A DNA stretch of 64,000 nucleotides from Agrostemma githago. Lineage: Eukaryota; Streptophyta; Magnoliopsida; Caryophyllales; Caryophyllaceae. This document shows, piece by piece, positions 22,901 through 33,621 of this stretch; the first letter of the stretch is position 1; each line of letters starts with the position of its first letter. The stretch is taken from contig OY288247.1 of assembly GCA_958450325.1 (NCBI GenBank), forward strand, positions 57,353,701 through 57,417,700. Reading direction: 5' to 3'. The translations under genes and the position numbers were made by a program. The notes beneath the pieces are model-generated. The model saw only the letters and a list, made by a program, of their open reading frames with translations, made no database searches and had not been told where the DNA came from.

Positions 22901-23067
22901 GAACGACATATATCGTTCACACCTTGAATGCTTCACATCGTTCAAAAACCGAGGGCTTCACATCCCTCACACCGAAGGCTTAACATCCTTCATTGTCGTG
23001 GGCTTAACATCCCACACACCGAGTGCTTCACATCACTCACACCATCACGATTAGAGTTAATCGTGAT
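22901..23067 (+). repeat. Array of seven short hairpins with compensatory stems in the copia 5' LTR
   Basis: Successive units are GAACGA-CATATA-TCGTTC (22901-22918), TTGAATG-CTTCACAT-CGTTCAA (about 22924-22945, one G-T pair), GAGGG-CTTCACAT-CCCTC (22951-22968), GAAGG-CTTAACAT-CCTTC (22974-22991), GTGGG-CTTAACAT-CCCAC (22998-23015), GAGTG-CTTCACAT-CACTC (23021-23038) and ATCACGATTA-GAGT-TAATCGTGAT (23044-23067). The 8-nt loop CTTMACAT is nearly constant while both stem arms change together. The 3' LTR copy at about 31308-31474 keeps the stems and repairs the G-T pair to GAACG/CGTTC. Position after the TATA box puts it in R/U5 RNA. Confidence 0.9.
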
Positions 23068-23409
23068 CGTCTTATTTGTAAGGTAATCCGAAGAAGGTAC
23101 ACTTATAAATAAAGACACCGGTGGACGTAGGCTTTTCAATTGGGCCGAACCACGTTAAAACTACTCGTGTTATTTACTTTACGTTTTATCGTGCTTTGCT
23201 ATTTCTTATACTTATAGTTTTTAGTAGTAAGTATAGTAGCAAACATTTTTTGTACTTCGTTTTATTTAGCCATTCAACTAACGCAATATTACACTATATC
23301 TTTCCCAATAAGATTTTGGTGTAATATATCGTTTAAAATTTTAAAAGTACCTAAATACTCTATTCACCCCCCCTCTAGAGTATTTCCTAGTATCGCTAGA
23401 CTCTACAAT

Positions 23410-23422
23410 TGGTATCAGAGCA
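23410..23422 (+). promoter_or_regulatory. Copia primer binding site (initiator Met tRNA)
   Basis: TTGGTATCAGAGC starts two bases after the LTR end. TGGTATCAGAGC is complementary to the 3' end of initiator-Met tRNA, the usual primer of plant copia elements. Confidence 0.9.
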
Positions 23423-23496
23423 AGGTTCTCTTGATTGATTCACATCAAAAGAGTAGATCCTAAACTAGCGATTCTATATTAATCCATTTTGATCAA

Positions 23497-25107
23497 ATGG
23501 ACTCCAAGAACTCAAAGTTTCCCAATTTAGATGGTGTAGACTATGGGTTGTGGAAAAACAAAATGATGCATTATATAAAAGGAACAGATTTTGAATGCTG
23601 GAAAATTATAGTCAAGGGTCCAATTGTCATCCAATCTGTTGATGTTCTCGGGAACATCACCATAAAGGATGAAGAGAACTACGATGAGAACGATTATAAA
23701 AAGGCCGAAAAGAACTCTCGAGCAATGTCACTATTGCAACAAGGAATTTCGTCCAAAGAGTATAATCGACTCATTTCTTGTGTTTCCGCAAAAGAAATCT
23801 AGGACAGTTTAGAACTTGCGTACAAGGGAACTACGCAAGTCAAAAAGTTCAGGATTGATTTATTAACTCAACAATACGAATTGTTTAAAATGGATAAAGA
23901 TGAAAGCATTGTTGAAATGTCCGCAAGATTCACCAACATCACTAATGAACTAAGAAACCTTGGTAAAAAATTTGATACTGAAGATCTTGTTAGAAAAATC
24001 TTAAGAAGCCTCACTGATAAATGGCAACCAAAAGTCACCGCTATTGAGGAATCAAAAGATCTTACCTCACTTAGTTATCAAGAATTGTTAGGTAACCTCA
24101 TGGCTCATGAGCTCTCTCTAAACCAACGTCAGAGTTAATCATCTAAGAGTAGAGGGATAGCCTTAAAAAGTTCTACTAGTGACGATGAGGAAACCATGAG
24201 CGATGACCTAGCCCTTTTTGTCAAACGCTTTCGAAAGAATTTAAAATTTGGACCGAAAAACTCATTTAGAGAAAGAGGTAACAACTCTAATACAAAACAA
24301 AATAGTAAAGGATGCTTTAAGTGTGGAGAAACAGGGCATCTAATCAAAGATTGTCCGACATGGAAAAATATCAAATCTAAAGGAGAAAGAGAACGATCAA
24401 AGTTTCAACACAAACAAGCCATGCTGGCTTCGTGTGGATGGGGAGAGCTGGACTCAGACGAAGAAGAAGAATCTGAAGATGAAGATGAGGCAAACTTTTG
24501 CCTAAGTGCTCAACACAGCAACACGACTAGGCCTAAGACACGGACGCACAAAGACATGTGCCTGATGGCAAAAACGCATGGATCAAGCTCTGACTCAGAT
24601 GAAGAAAGTAATGAGGTAAATTTTACAATGTTTAAGAAAAGACTTAGGAAACTTACCAAAGAGAAACTTCTTTTACATTTTGATAAGGTATTAGAAACAT
24701 GCGAGCAACAAAAGGAAGAAATAAATTAGTTACTAAAACAAATAAATGAGATAGCCTTTGAAAATATTACTCTAAAGAAATGTGAAAATACTCGAACAAA
24801 TAAAAAGAAATCCTCTGAAATATCAAAAACAAAGGTTGATGTATCAGATGATTCAACAACGTGTTCAAGTATAAACATTAATAGAGAGAAACTAAAAAGG
24901 GACAATAATCATGAAAAAGTTAGTGCTAGTGTTAAGAAATTGAATGAAGAAAATGCGGAACTAAAAAGAACTATATCCATACTAAACAATGAAATCAATG
25001 TTGAGAAAATAAATCATGATAAAATAAAAAATTCTCTGACTTCAAAAATCGTAGAATTGATAAAAGAAAAAGGAATAATGCAGGAGAAGTTGGATGAGTG
25101 TTCCTAA
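23497..25107 (+). pseudogene. gag: Copia gag (capsid/nucleocapsid), three in-frame stops
   Basis: Gag would form the virus-like particle and bind element RNA. From MDSKNSKFPNLDGVDYGLW at 23497 the same frame runs to TAA at 25105. It has stops at 23800 (TAG, where the family has Trp, EIW-DSL), at 24136 (TAA) and at 24727 (TAG). The N-terminal UBN2-type domain includes FKMDKDESIVEMSARFTNI and LRSLTDKWQPKVTAI. The zinc knuckle CFKCGETGHLIKDCP at about 24311-24355 has intact C-C-H-C ligands. After it come an acidic stretch (DSDEEEESEDEDE) and a long Lys/Glu coiled-coil-like tail. The start ATG is about 75 bp after the primer site, as expected. The stops would block production of full-length Gag. 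Confidence 0.9.
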
Positions 25108-27992
25108 GAACATCGGAAGGTAAAGAGACTAAGGAAAAGGAAACTAGTAAAAGAAAATATGCCAAAAGAAAGTGGAAAAAGAAATCTGAAAGTAAAACAA
25201 ATAAACACTGTGATAGACACAAAAAAATATGGTTGCGTAAAGATTCTTTGCCTAATGTAAAAGGACCCAAATCCATTTGGGTACCTAAGAAACAAAAATG
25301 ACTATCGCAGGTTCACAGATGGTACTTAGACAGTGGGTGTTCAAGACACATGACGGGTGACAAGAAGAAATTTCTGTCATTAGAGGATTATGACGGAGGC
25401 AGTGTAACCTTCGGAGATAATAAGAAAGGAAGGATAATCGGTATTGGCAAGTCGGCTTATCTGATTCACATTGTATTGAGAATGTATTGCTTGTAAGAGG
25501 ACTAAGGCATAGTCTCTTAAGCATATCTCAACTATGTGACCGAGGAAACAAAGTGGTGTTTCATAATAATAAGTGCCGAATTATTCAAGAAGGTTCCTCA
25601 AATGCTGTCACCTGACAATGCTGTCACCTGCATGAGCGTTACCATCGCTGATCCATTGCTTTGGCACAAAAGATTTGGGCACATAAGTCCTTTTAGTCTT
25701 AATAAACTTAGATCTCTGGATCTTGTTGAAGGATTACCTTCCATAACTTTTGACACTACCAAGGCTTGTGGTACCTGCATACGCTGTAAACATGTAAGAT
25801 CCTCATTCAATCCGAAAAAGTTCGTAAGCACTACAAAGCCTCTAGAACTTATTCATATGGATCTTTGCGGGCCTATGAGAATAAGAAGTAGAGGCGGTAG
25901 TCGGTACGTATTTGTTCTTGTAGATGATTTCTCTAGATTTGTTTGGCCAGTCTTCCTTAGCTCGAAAGATCAAACTTTTGATGAATTCGAATGCCTAATG
26001 AAGCTAGTCCAAAACAAGTATAGTTGTAATCTTGTATCTATAAGAACGGATCATGGAACCGAATTCGACAACGAATCCTTCATAAGTTTTTGTAGAGAAC
26101 ATGGAGTAGGGCATAATTTTTCTGCCCCACGGACTCCACAACAAAATGGAGTAGTCGAACGAATGAATCGAACGCTTGAAGAAATGGCTCGTACTATGTT
26201 GCTATGTAGTGGTTTGCCCATAAATTTCTGGGCCGAGGCTGTCAATACAGCATGTTATATTCACAATCGAGCAATGATCAGACCAGTATTGAAGAAAACA
26301 CCCTATGAACTTCTAAGAGGAAGGAAACCAAAGATTTATCATCTCAGATGTTTTGGAAGCAAATGTTTTGTCCACAACAATGGGAAGAACAATTTGGGTA
26401 AATTCGATCCTCGAAGTGATGAGGCTGTTTTCTTAGGATACTCAGATCATAGCAAGGCCTACAAAGTATATAACAAAAGAACTTTACGTGTTGAAGAAAG
26501 CATCCACGTAATCTTTGATAAGACTAATTCCATAAGTCAAAACGACATTGAAGAAGAAGACGATGACGATCCAGATTTTTGGCTCACTAGGAAGGACGCA
26601 CCTGAACTTAATGAAGAAGAAAAAGAAATAGAATGATCCAATGCTGAGTCAAGTGAGGAACGTATTAATGTTGATCCAAATGTATCACTAGTAAATGAAG
26701 AACCAAGTAAAAGTTCTTCAGAAACTAAAGATAAGATGGTATCAACATTAGTTCCAAATATCACTAAAGATAATGTAACCTTGGACATAAATTCAGGGGG
26801 AACAAAGGATGCTTCTTCTCAAGATAATATAACCACTGATAATATAACTCCTGACATGAGTTCAGGGGGAATCAATGACAACCTCTCTAAGGTTGATATA
26901 ACCACAGGCACCAGTTCAGGGGGAACTACGGGAAAAGATAATGTAACCTCTGGTAACAACTCAGAAGAACAATCAAAGAAGAGCAATAACGTTCCCAAAA
27001 ATCTCAAAAAGTGGAAACACCAGAGCTCACATACTACAGACGCAATTCTGAGTGATTATCATAAGGGAATCCAAACCAGAAGGTCCTTAAGAAATTATTG
27101 TGTACTAAATTCCTTTCTATCTACAATTGAACCCAAAAATATCAAAGAAGCGCTTACCGATTCCGACTGTATCGTAGCCATGCAAGAAGAGTTGGGGCAA
27201 TTCGAACGAAACAAAGTCTGGCATCTGGTTCCCAAACCGTTAGATAGAAAAGTGATAGGGACCCGTTGGGTATTCAGAAACAAACTGGATGATTCCGGAA
27301 CCATTGTTAGAAACAAAGCAAGGTTGGTGGTACAAGGATACAATCAACAGGAAGGAATAGATTTTGACGAAACCTTTGCTCCGGTGGCAAGATTGGAAGC
27401 CATTCGGCTACTAATTGCATGTGCTGCACATAAAGGATTCAAGTTGTTTCAAATGGACGTTAAAACAGCTTTTCTGAATGGATACTTAAAGGAAGAAGTC
27501 TTTGTAAAACAACCCCCAGGATTTGAAAGTACGGAGTTGCCGAGCCATGTTTTTAAACTAGATAAGGCACTCTACGGGCTAAAACAAGCACCAAGGGCCT
27601 GGTATGATAGATTGTCTCAGTTTTTTCTCTTAAATGAGTTCAAGAGAGGGTCAGTTGATAAAACGCTCTTCATAAAGAATGTCGAGAAAGACACGTTAAT
27701 TGTTCAAATTTACGTGGATGACATTATTTTCGGCTCAACAAATGAAAAACTTTGTGATAATATTAGTACCATCACCATCTCTAAAAATCCTGCTCATCAC
27801 TCTCGTACAAAACATATTGACATCCGACATCATTTTTTGAGAGACCATGTTGAAAAGGGTAATATCGACCTTGAATTTTGTCCCTCCGATTTACAAAAGG
27901 CTGACATTCTTACAAAACCGCTTCCCAGGGAACGGTTCGAGGAATTACGGTTAGAACTTGGTTTGATAAAAGAAAACGGAAAACGTCATTAG
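25098..27992 (+). pseudogene. pol: Copia pol: protease, integrase, reverse transcriptase, RNase H remnant
   Basis: The order of domains is as follows. The protease is WYLDSGCSRHMTG near 25320 (DSG active site). GAG-pre-integrase is LLWHKRFGHIS with CGTCIRC. The integrase core has MDLCGP, RTDHGTEF and NGVVERMNRTLEEM (D, D, E present). Reverse transcriptase has FDETFAPVARLEAIR, MDVKTAFLNGYL, LYGLKQAPRAWYD and YVDDIIFGST; the last RNase H stretch is SRTKHIDIRHHFLRDHV and QKADILTKPLP. Defects: TGA at 25299, a frame change near 25450 with a compensating change at a 16-bp duplication (25601-25630), TGA at 26634, and a deletion near 27755. The deletion joins the middle of RT straight to the end of RNase H, removing roughly 250 codons. 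RT/RNase H cannot work. Confidence 0.92.
25601..25630 (+). repeat. 16-bp tandem duplication causing a frame change in copia pol
   Basis: AATGCTGTCACCTGAC is followed at once by AATGCTGTCACCTG. Sixteen is not a multiple of three, so this shifts the frame between protease and integrase. Upstream the coding frame (VGLSDSHCIENVLLVRGL) differs from that downstream (MSVTIADPLLWHKRFGH). Confidence 0.85.
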
Positions 27993-28535
27993 GTGATTTT
28001 TTTTTTCCTATTTACTTGACGAAGACTGGGGTGATGTTAGTCCGTGTCTATATTGCCTAGATTCATGTACAGGTTCGTATTGTATCTTGTGAATCTGCCT
28101 AAGATTTTGTTGTGCTCATTGATGCTATGATATTTTCGGACATTATCTTATATACCATATGACATATAATTTTACTTCCTTATATTCAAGAAAAATCTTG
28201 AATATTCTGGGTAATTTCAAATTGAAATTATTTACTTTGTAAAATTATATCCCATACATTATTTATGGTATATTGGCTGTACAAAATATTTATTACAATA
28301 TTCTTTCCGTACCTACTCCTATACAAATACTTCATTTAATAGATAAAAATCTTCCAAATATTTTCTTCTTCCTAAAAATCCTCATCTCTTTATTCTTTCC
28401 ATAATTTCTCATCAAATACACTTCTTTTATTAACCCTCCTTTTTCACCCACTTTTACCCATCCACCGTCATTACTCACACTTTTCACCCAACTTCTTCTC
28501 CATATTCAAAATTTCCTTTCTTCTCAAACTCTCCC
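27993..28535 (+). other. AT-rich spacer between copia pol and ORF3
   Basis: No ORF. It is T-rich with pyrimidine runs just before the ORF3 start (28480-28535), which could be a leader or subgenomic promoter or a splice-acceptor-like region for ORF3. That reading is inference. Confidence 0.4.
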
Positions 28536-30056
28536 ATGGCACCAAAAAAGGCTGCATCTTTTATTCCTCACAAAAAGAACCTTCGTTCGGCTAATAGAGA
28601 CTTGACTCTGGATACTCGGGCTGCCGAAACAGAGGAGCCGGGAGAAGTTGAAGTAATCGAGGAAGTTGTTGCAGTAGGTAAACGGAAGAGGTGCATGAAA
28701 GGAAAAATGCATGATGATGAAGAGAAATGGGCCGTTATTGGAAAAGAAGTGATCTTGGCCGAAATCGAGAATGTCCGCATGACCAGACTTGAGAACGATC
28801 AGGTAAAGAAAATCCTAAACTACTCTTTCGTCTCTGGTCGTCAGTATTTGTCTGCTTGGTTTGACGAAAACCCTTGTGTCTCGCAACTCCGTGACCTACT
28901 AGCCCTACAAGAGTGGGAAAATCTTCTAGATATGGGTCATCATGTTTACCCTGTTCAGATTGCTCAATTTTGGGCAACACTGAAAATAGAGAATAGGGTG
29001 TTATATGCAAACTTTGGTGACAAATACATTAAAATATCAATGGAAGATTTTGGTGACATTCTAGGGGTACCGTGTGTGGGAGTAGAGATACATCCATGGG
29101 CTGGTTGGAGGGGTTTTAGTTCTGAAAAGATCCTTGAAATCAGGAAAACCCTCGATCCTAAGGCCACGGAGATTTCGGTAATGTCTGGAGTAAATCTGAA
29201 CCCCATTGCTAAGCTGGCTTTTAATACCTCCTACTCATCCTTGTTACCAAGAAAACCTGGGACCAATAAGTTACACATTCATGAAATAATCTTGCTTCAC
29301 CACCTTCTTAAGGGAAACAAAGTGAACCTCCCCTTTTTAATGATTAGCCACATAGAACATGTGCTGTCTGAGCTAAAATCATCACAAACAAATGGATCCA
29401 TCTGCATTCCTTATGGGATGTGGATATCAAAGGCTCTTAAAATTAGGGGGGTTATAAGCAAGTCTGCTCTATTCGAAATTCCCTGTGATATCATGACCAC
29501 GGCCTTTTTAAAATAAATGTCTGTCCTGGATGAAAGTGGTAATCTTAAGGTCAAGGGTGAATATTCACCTATGGTTAAAGGGGAATGCTCGTCTATGGTA
29601 CCTGATAAAGGAAAAGAAGTGGTGTCAATGGTTCCTGAAAATTTCAGCAATGACATTCTCAGTAAATTGAATGAGATAGCTGCCCTGATCACAACCCATC
29701 CTCCTCCACCTGAGGTTAATCCATCCTCAGACGCGCTTGCTCGTCTTGAACAAAAGGTGGATAATCTAACCTCAATCCTTACTGGATCTCGAACTGAGTT
29801 TGGTGCAGGGTTGGCTAAGCTGGAGGGTCATATGTCCCATATTAGAGCTCGTGTACTAGTGATGGGGAATGACATTATCGGGTTCAAGAAAGCAGGTCAT
29901 GGGATTGGGGAGGGAATTAATGATGCCGTCAATGAAGTAAAGTTTCCAAACAGGACATTACTTGCAAGGCATGACACTGTCATGGATAGGCTTCGTCGGA
30001 TTTATGAAGCAACTTGCCAAGTGGTGCACCATCTGCGAGGACAGAACCGGGGATAA
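28536..30056 (+). pseudogene. Copia third ORF (ATHILA ORF-1-like accessory protein), one stop
   Basis: One frame runs from MAPKKAASFIPHKKN at 28536 to the stop at 30056, about 506 codons, broken only by TAA at 29514. The N-terminus is basic. The central domain has LNYSFVSGRQYLSAWFDENP, QIAQFWATLKIENR, KYIKISMEDFGDILGVPC and LHIHEIILLHHLLKGN, a layout like the ATHILA ORF-1/plant transposon-protein families. The C-terminal part has coiled-coil features (DALARLEQKVDNLTSILTGS). It occupies the place called env-like in Sireviruses, but I see neither a signal peptide nor a transmembrane segment, so an envelope role is not supported. Its long frame with a single stop suggests recent selection. Partner and function are unknown. 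Confidence 0.75.
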
Positions 30057-30289
30057 AGAGTCACTTCTCTAGCAGCCTTTATCTCATCCTTTAAATAAAA
30101 TCAGCTCATAGTATAGTTGTAAGGTCTGTTCTCAAATGATTGACTATATCTTTTGTCTAATGTCCGGATACTCTTATCATCTTGGTTGATGTATGCCTGA
30201 CACTTATCTTTCTGGTTATTTACATTAACTTTGCTTATCTGTTATGCTTTCTTGTGTGATTTTTTCCCAGCTGATCGACCCTTTTCGAT

Positions 30290-30313
30290 GATATCAAGAG
30301 GGGGAAAGGGGTT
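30290..30313 (+). promoter_or_regulatory. Upstream extra polypurine tract
   Basis: ATCAAGAGGGGGAAAGGGG is a second G-rich purine run about 150 bp before the main tract. Sirevirus genomes are known to carry several PPT-like boxes before the 3' LTR, and this fits. Confidence 0.5.
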
Positions 30314-30440
30314 TACCTACGACTAATTAAGTCTTTGTTTTAGAAAACCATGTTTAGCCAAGGATTCTTGTCTACCTCTTGGGTTTGGTCGAGTATGCTG
30401 TCACGTCACTTAGAAACACATTAAGAAAACTTTTGACATA

Positions 30441-30457
30441 ATCAAAAAGGGGGAAAT
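30441..30457 (+). promoter_or_regulatory. Copia polypurine tract
   Basis: ATCAAAAAGGGGGAAAT ends directly at the 3' LTR start TGTTGAACC. It is the plus-strand primer for reverse transcription. Confidence 0.88.
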
Positions 30458-31814
30458 TGTTGAACCTTGGGTTGAATGCCTTATATGTTTTGAACCTTGG
30501 GTTGAATGCCTTATATGTTTTGATTATATCAATGCTTTAATTGTTTCAAAGTAACGTGATCATTGTGGAAGATCAGGTGGTTTATTACAGGAATAAGAGG
30601 AGCAAAAACTCAAGAAAGCACCCGGACAAAAAGTTCAAGGAAGGACGGCGGCATAGGATCATAAATCTAAAGAGAATGAAGAAATTGTATGACAAGGATA
30701 GTATAACCTTGAACAAGGTTATAGTAACCTTAGTAAACAACCACACACAATCCGCCAAGATCTAAATCTGAAATAGTTTTTTTGTTATCTCGAAATCTTT
30801 GGTCGGTTGAATGAAGATAGGTCAAAGAAGGAAGTTATCTATCAAGAGAATAATAGTTTTCAAAATAAATGATTCTCAAAATATCTTGATCTCTCAAAGA
30901 TATTAGATAATCATTAACAAAGGAAACTAAATATATTATCTTGATTGATTGATATTTCACCTACCATATCTTCATTATGTGAGGAAGTACATCAATTAAG
31001 GTGATCTCCTTTCCCTTGTTAAAGAGGATGGATTCACCTATAAATACCATGTTCTTCCTCACTATTAGATACGACTTTGATACACATTTTTCTCTTTGCA
31101 AAAACAAAATCACATTTCTTTTCAAAAGGCTTTTTGCAATACTTTTCGGTTTAAGTCTTGGCTATATAAAATCGTGTTTTAATTGTTTACGCTTGGAAGT
31201 CATATAGTTTCATTATTCTCTCTAGACAATTGAAGTGTATTCATAGCTAGAGAAATTTTGTAAACTTGAATAGTATATATACACGAGTCGAGTAGTGGTT
31301 ACTCAATCGAACGACATATATCGTTCACACCTGGAACGCTTCACATCGTTCAAAAACCGAGGGCTTCAATCCCTCACACCGAAGGCTTAACATCCTTCAT
31401 TGTCGTGGGCTTAACATCCCACACACCGAGTGCTTCACATCACTCACACCATCACGATTAGAGTTAATCGTGATCGTCTTATTTGTAAGGTAATCCGGAG
31501 AAGGTACACTTATAAATAAAGACATCGGTGGACGTAGGCTTTTCAATTGAGCCGAACCACGTTAAAACTACTCGTGTTATTTACTTTACGTTTTATCGTG
31601 CTTTGCTATTTCTTATACTTATACTTTTTAGTAGTAAGTATAGTAGAAAACATTTTTTGTACTTCATTTTTTTAGCCATTCAACTAACGCAATATTACAT
31701 TATATCTTTCCCAATAAGATTTTGGTGTAATATATCGTTTAAAATTTTAAAAGTACCTAAATACTCTATTCACCCCCCCCTCTAGAGTATTTCCTAGTAT
31801 CGCTAGACTCTACA
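30458..31814 (+). repeat. Copia 3' LTR
   Basis: It is the same length as the 5' LTR (1,357 bp) with about 24 differences by eye. It is followed by GGATG, the target duplication. It includes the TATA box (31039-31046) and the hairpin array (about 31308-31474). Confidence 0.95.
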
Positions 31815-33090
31815 GGATGACAACGACGCAATCAACACGATAACAAGAACGAAACAGAAGCGACAACAACAGCGTACAGCCAACAGAAACGCAAAGAACA
31901 TCAGAAGAAGGAGGAGAAACGAAGAATATTAAGGAAAGAAAGATAAGAGAAGCTTTACGAGGTTGATAGCAGCATAAAGCACGACAACAGCAAAATGATC
32001 AGCAACTTCACACAGCAACAATGTCAACGTAGGAACGAAGAACAAAATGAAGGAAGTATAGGAACGGTGCAGGCTGAAAAGAGGAATAAAAGGGCACTTA
32101 CCGAGTTCAGGCGACGTAGAACGATGACAATAGCAGCTCAAGGAGAAGCACTAAAAACAGAGGGCGGAAAACGAGCAGGGGTTCAAGAAAAAGGCTGGAG
32201 GAGAAGGAGAGAGGAGGGAGAAGGCAGCAGCAGAAGAAGGGAGATTGATGATGATGAAGATGGGTGAGCGGTTAAGGTGATGGAATGATTTGGTGAAGAT
32301 GAAGAGGAAGGAAGAACGAATAGGATAGTACGTAAAGGGGAAGCGGTGGAGAAGAAAGAAAGGCAAAGGGGGTAAGTACGTTGAATACAAGTGGGAAACA
32401 AGAGGAAGGGGAAATGAATCAAGTAGTCCACTAAATAAAAAGGGTGATAGGAAAACGGGGCCATCGAATAGGTGTCACTAGGACACGGGTTCGAAGAACA
32501 TAAGTTGACTGACTCATCAAATCGAATTAAAATTGAGTTAATGAAATAATTGGGCCGACTAATAAAATGAGTAAAATAAACGTTTCTCGAGATATAAATA
32601 ATTATTCGAGACGAAAACGAAGTTTATAGAAAGAATAATTAATTAGTTCGAGAGTAGTTATAAAATGTATCTAAAAAGTAAAACAAACGTTTACGAAAAA
32701 AATGTTTCTTGAGAAAATTAACGAAGGTACGACGAAAATGAATTAAGTTGATTTCTTGAGGAAAAATAATAAATTATTTAACGAAGCTTATTAAAACGAG
32801 TTCAGGTTTAAAATAATATAAATTCAAGCTTAGATCGAAAGAGTTTAGAATTCAAATCGTCGAAACAGAAGTTCAATAAGAATTAAATTAAATGTATAAA
32901 ATAAATCGAAACAGAAATAAAAATTATGTTTTAAATATAAGAAGAGTTTTCGAGACAAATGGAATTTTAGGAGTTTGAAACGATTAAATGATAAATTCTT
33001 TTTATAATTTTAAGATTTATGAATTAAATCGTAAATAGAATAAAAGTTAAATACAATTTAATTTATAAAAATCTGGGGTATTACAACAAT

Positions 33091-33621
33091 TCTGGCAGAG
33101 TCTGACAAATCCTAAGATTTTCCGTAGGGCGAAGTTTCGCCCAGTCAAATCTCATCGGGTGAAGTTTCACCCGACGGAAAGTTTTTAGCAAATATCCCAA
33201 TGGCTTAGCAGATTCCCAACGGGTGAAGTTTCACCCGACGGTTTGGCTCCAAAATTCTCACCAGGCGAAGTTTCGCCCAGCGGTCTTGTGCACTCCATCT
33301 TTTTGTCTTGCCAATTCAAGGCCTTTCAAGGATCATCTAAAGTTCAAAAATGACCCGACTCACATTACATTATTAAATTTTCCCACAAACATACTTGTGA
33401 TCTTCAAAGTAGCTCCATAACTTCATCCAAAAGCTTGATAATCATCCAAATAGATGCTCTGAGTTGAAATCCATGTGCATCCATCAACTCAAAGGCTAAC
33501 AAAGCTAATTAAAACAAAGTTTATGATATATATTTACAAGGTGGTTATTGAGGATACCACCAAACCTACTTCATTTGAAGAGAGGGGTAATCAATGCTCC
33601 CAACTTCATTTGAAGAGAGGG
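33091..33621 (-). other. Spacer between Athila-like integrase and accessory ORF, part 2
   Basis: This continues the spacer interrupted at 19490. It carries palindromes GGGCGAAGTTTCGCCC, GGGTGAAGTTTCACCC (twice) and AGGCGAAGTTTCGCCC between 33126 and 33281. A 35-bp tandem duplication lies at about 33568-33638 (ACTTCATTTGAAGAGAGGG twice). No ORF with a motif is seen. Confidence 0.6.

Larger units (their letters stand above)
22051..23407 (+). repeat. Copia 5' LTR
   Basis: It starts TGTTGAACCTTGGG and ends GACTCTACA just before the primer site. A 31-32-bp unit (TTGAACCTTGGGTTGAATGC...) is repeated twice at the very start. A TATA box is at 22632-22639, so the transcript should begin near 22665. 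The hairpin array at 22901-23067 therefore lies in the transcribed leader. Confidence 0.95.
22051..31814 (+). mobile_element. Sirevirus-like Ty1/copia retrotransposon with a third ORF, defective
   Basis: Two 1,357-bp LTRs with TG...CA ends flank an interior that carries, in order, a Met-type primer site, gag, protease, integrase, reverse transcriptase, a large third ORF and a polypurine tract. The order integrase before RT defines Ty1/copia. The gag zinc knuckle, YVDDIIFGST, long LTRs and the post-pol ORF fit the Sirevirus/Maximus lineage. The LTRs differ at roughly two dozen sites by eye (about 1.8%), so insertion is moderately recent. It cannot move by itself: gag has in-frame stops, pol has frameshifts, a stop and a large deletion through RT and RNase H, and ORF3 has a stop. 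It is nested in LTR-B copy 3. Confidence 0.93.
19491..33085 (-). mobile_element. Solo LTR of the sister subfamily B, copy 3, split by a copia element
   Basis: It begins TGTAATCCCCTAGAAATTC at 19491 and ends GGGGTATTACA at 33085. Flanking ACAAT at 19486-19490 and 33086-33090 is a perfect 5-bp duplication. Removing the copia element and one GGATG copy (22051-31819) leaves about 3.83 kb. The 5' third matches subfamily A, but the rest is different. It carries a long T-poor, purine/AC-rich tract (21290-22045 and 31820-32480) absent from subfamily A and ends in AATTTAATTTATAAAA rather than the subfamily A end. The same features are in the LTRs at 54554-55954 and 58839-62363. It is a solo LTR without gag or pol. 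Confidence 0.9.

Noticed and set aside
23410..23422. tRNA-like matches at primer sites (also 39064, 4914, 52241)
   Set aside because: Only 10-18 bases complementary to tRNA 3' ends are present next to LTRs. They are primer binding sites, not tRNA genes; no cloverleaf surrounds them.
28536..30056. Viral envelope gene in the copia element
   Set aside because: The position is that of the so-called env-like ORF, but I see no signal peptide, transmembrane segment or cleavage motif. The domain pattern instead resembles ATHILA ORF-1-type proteins.
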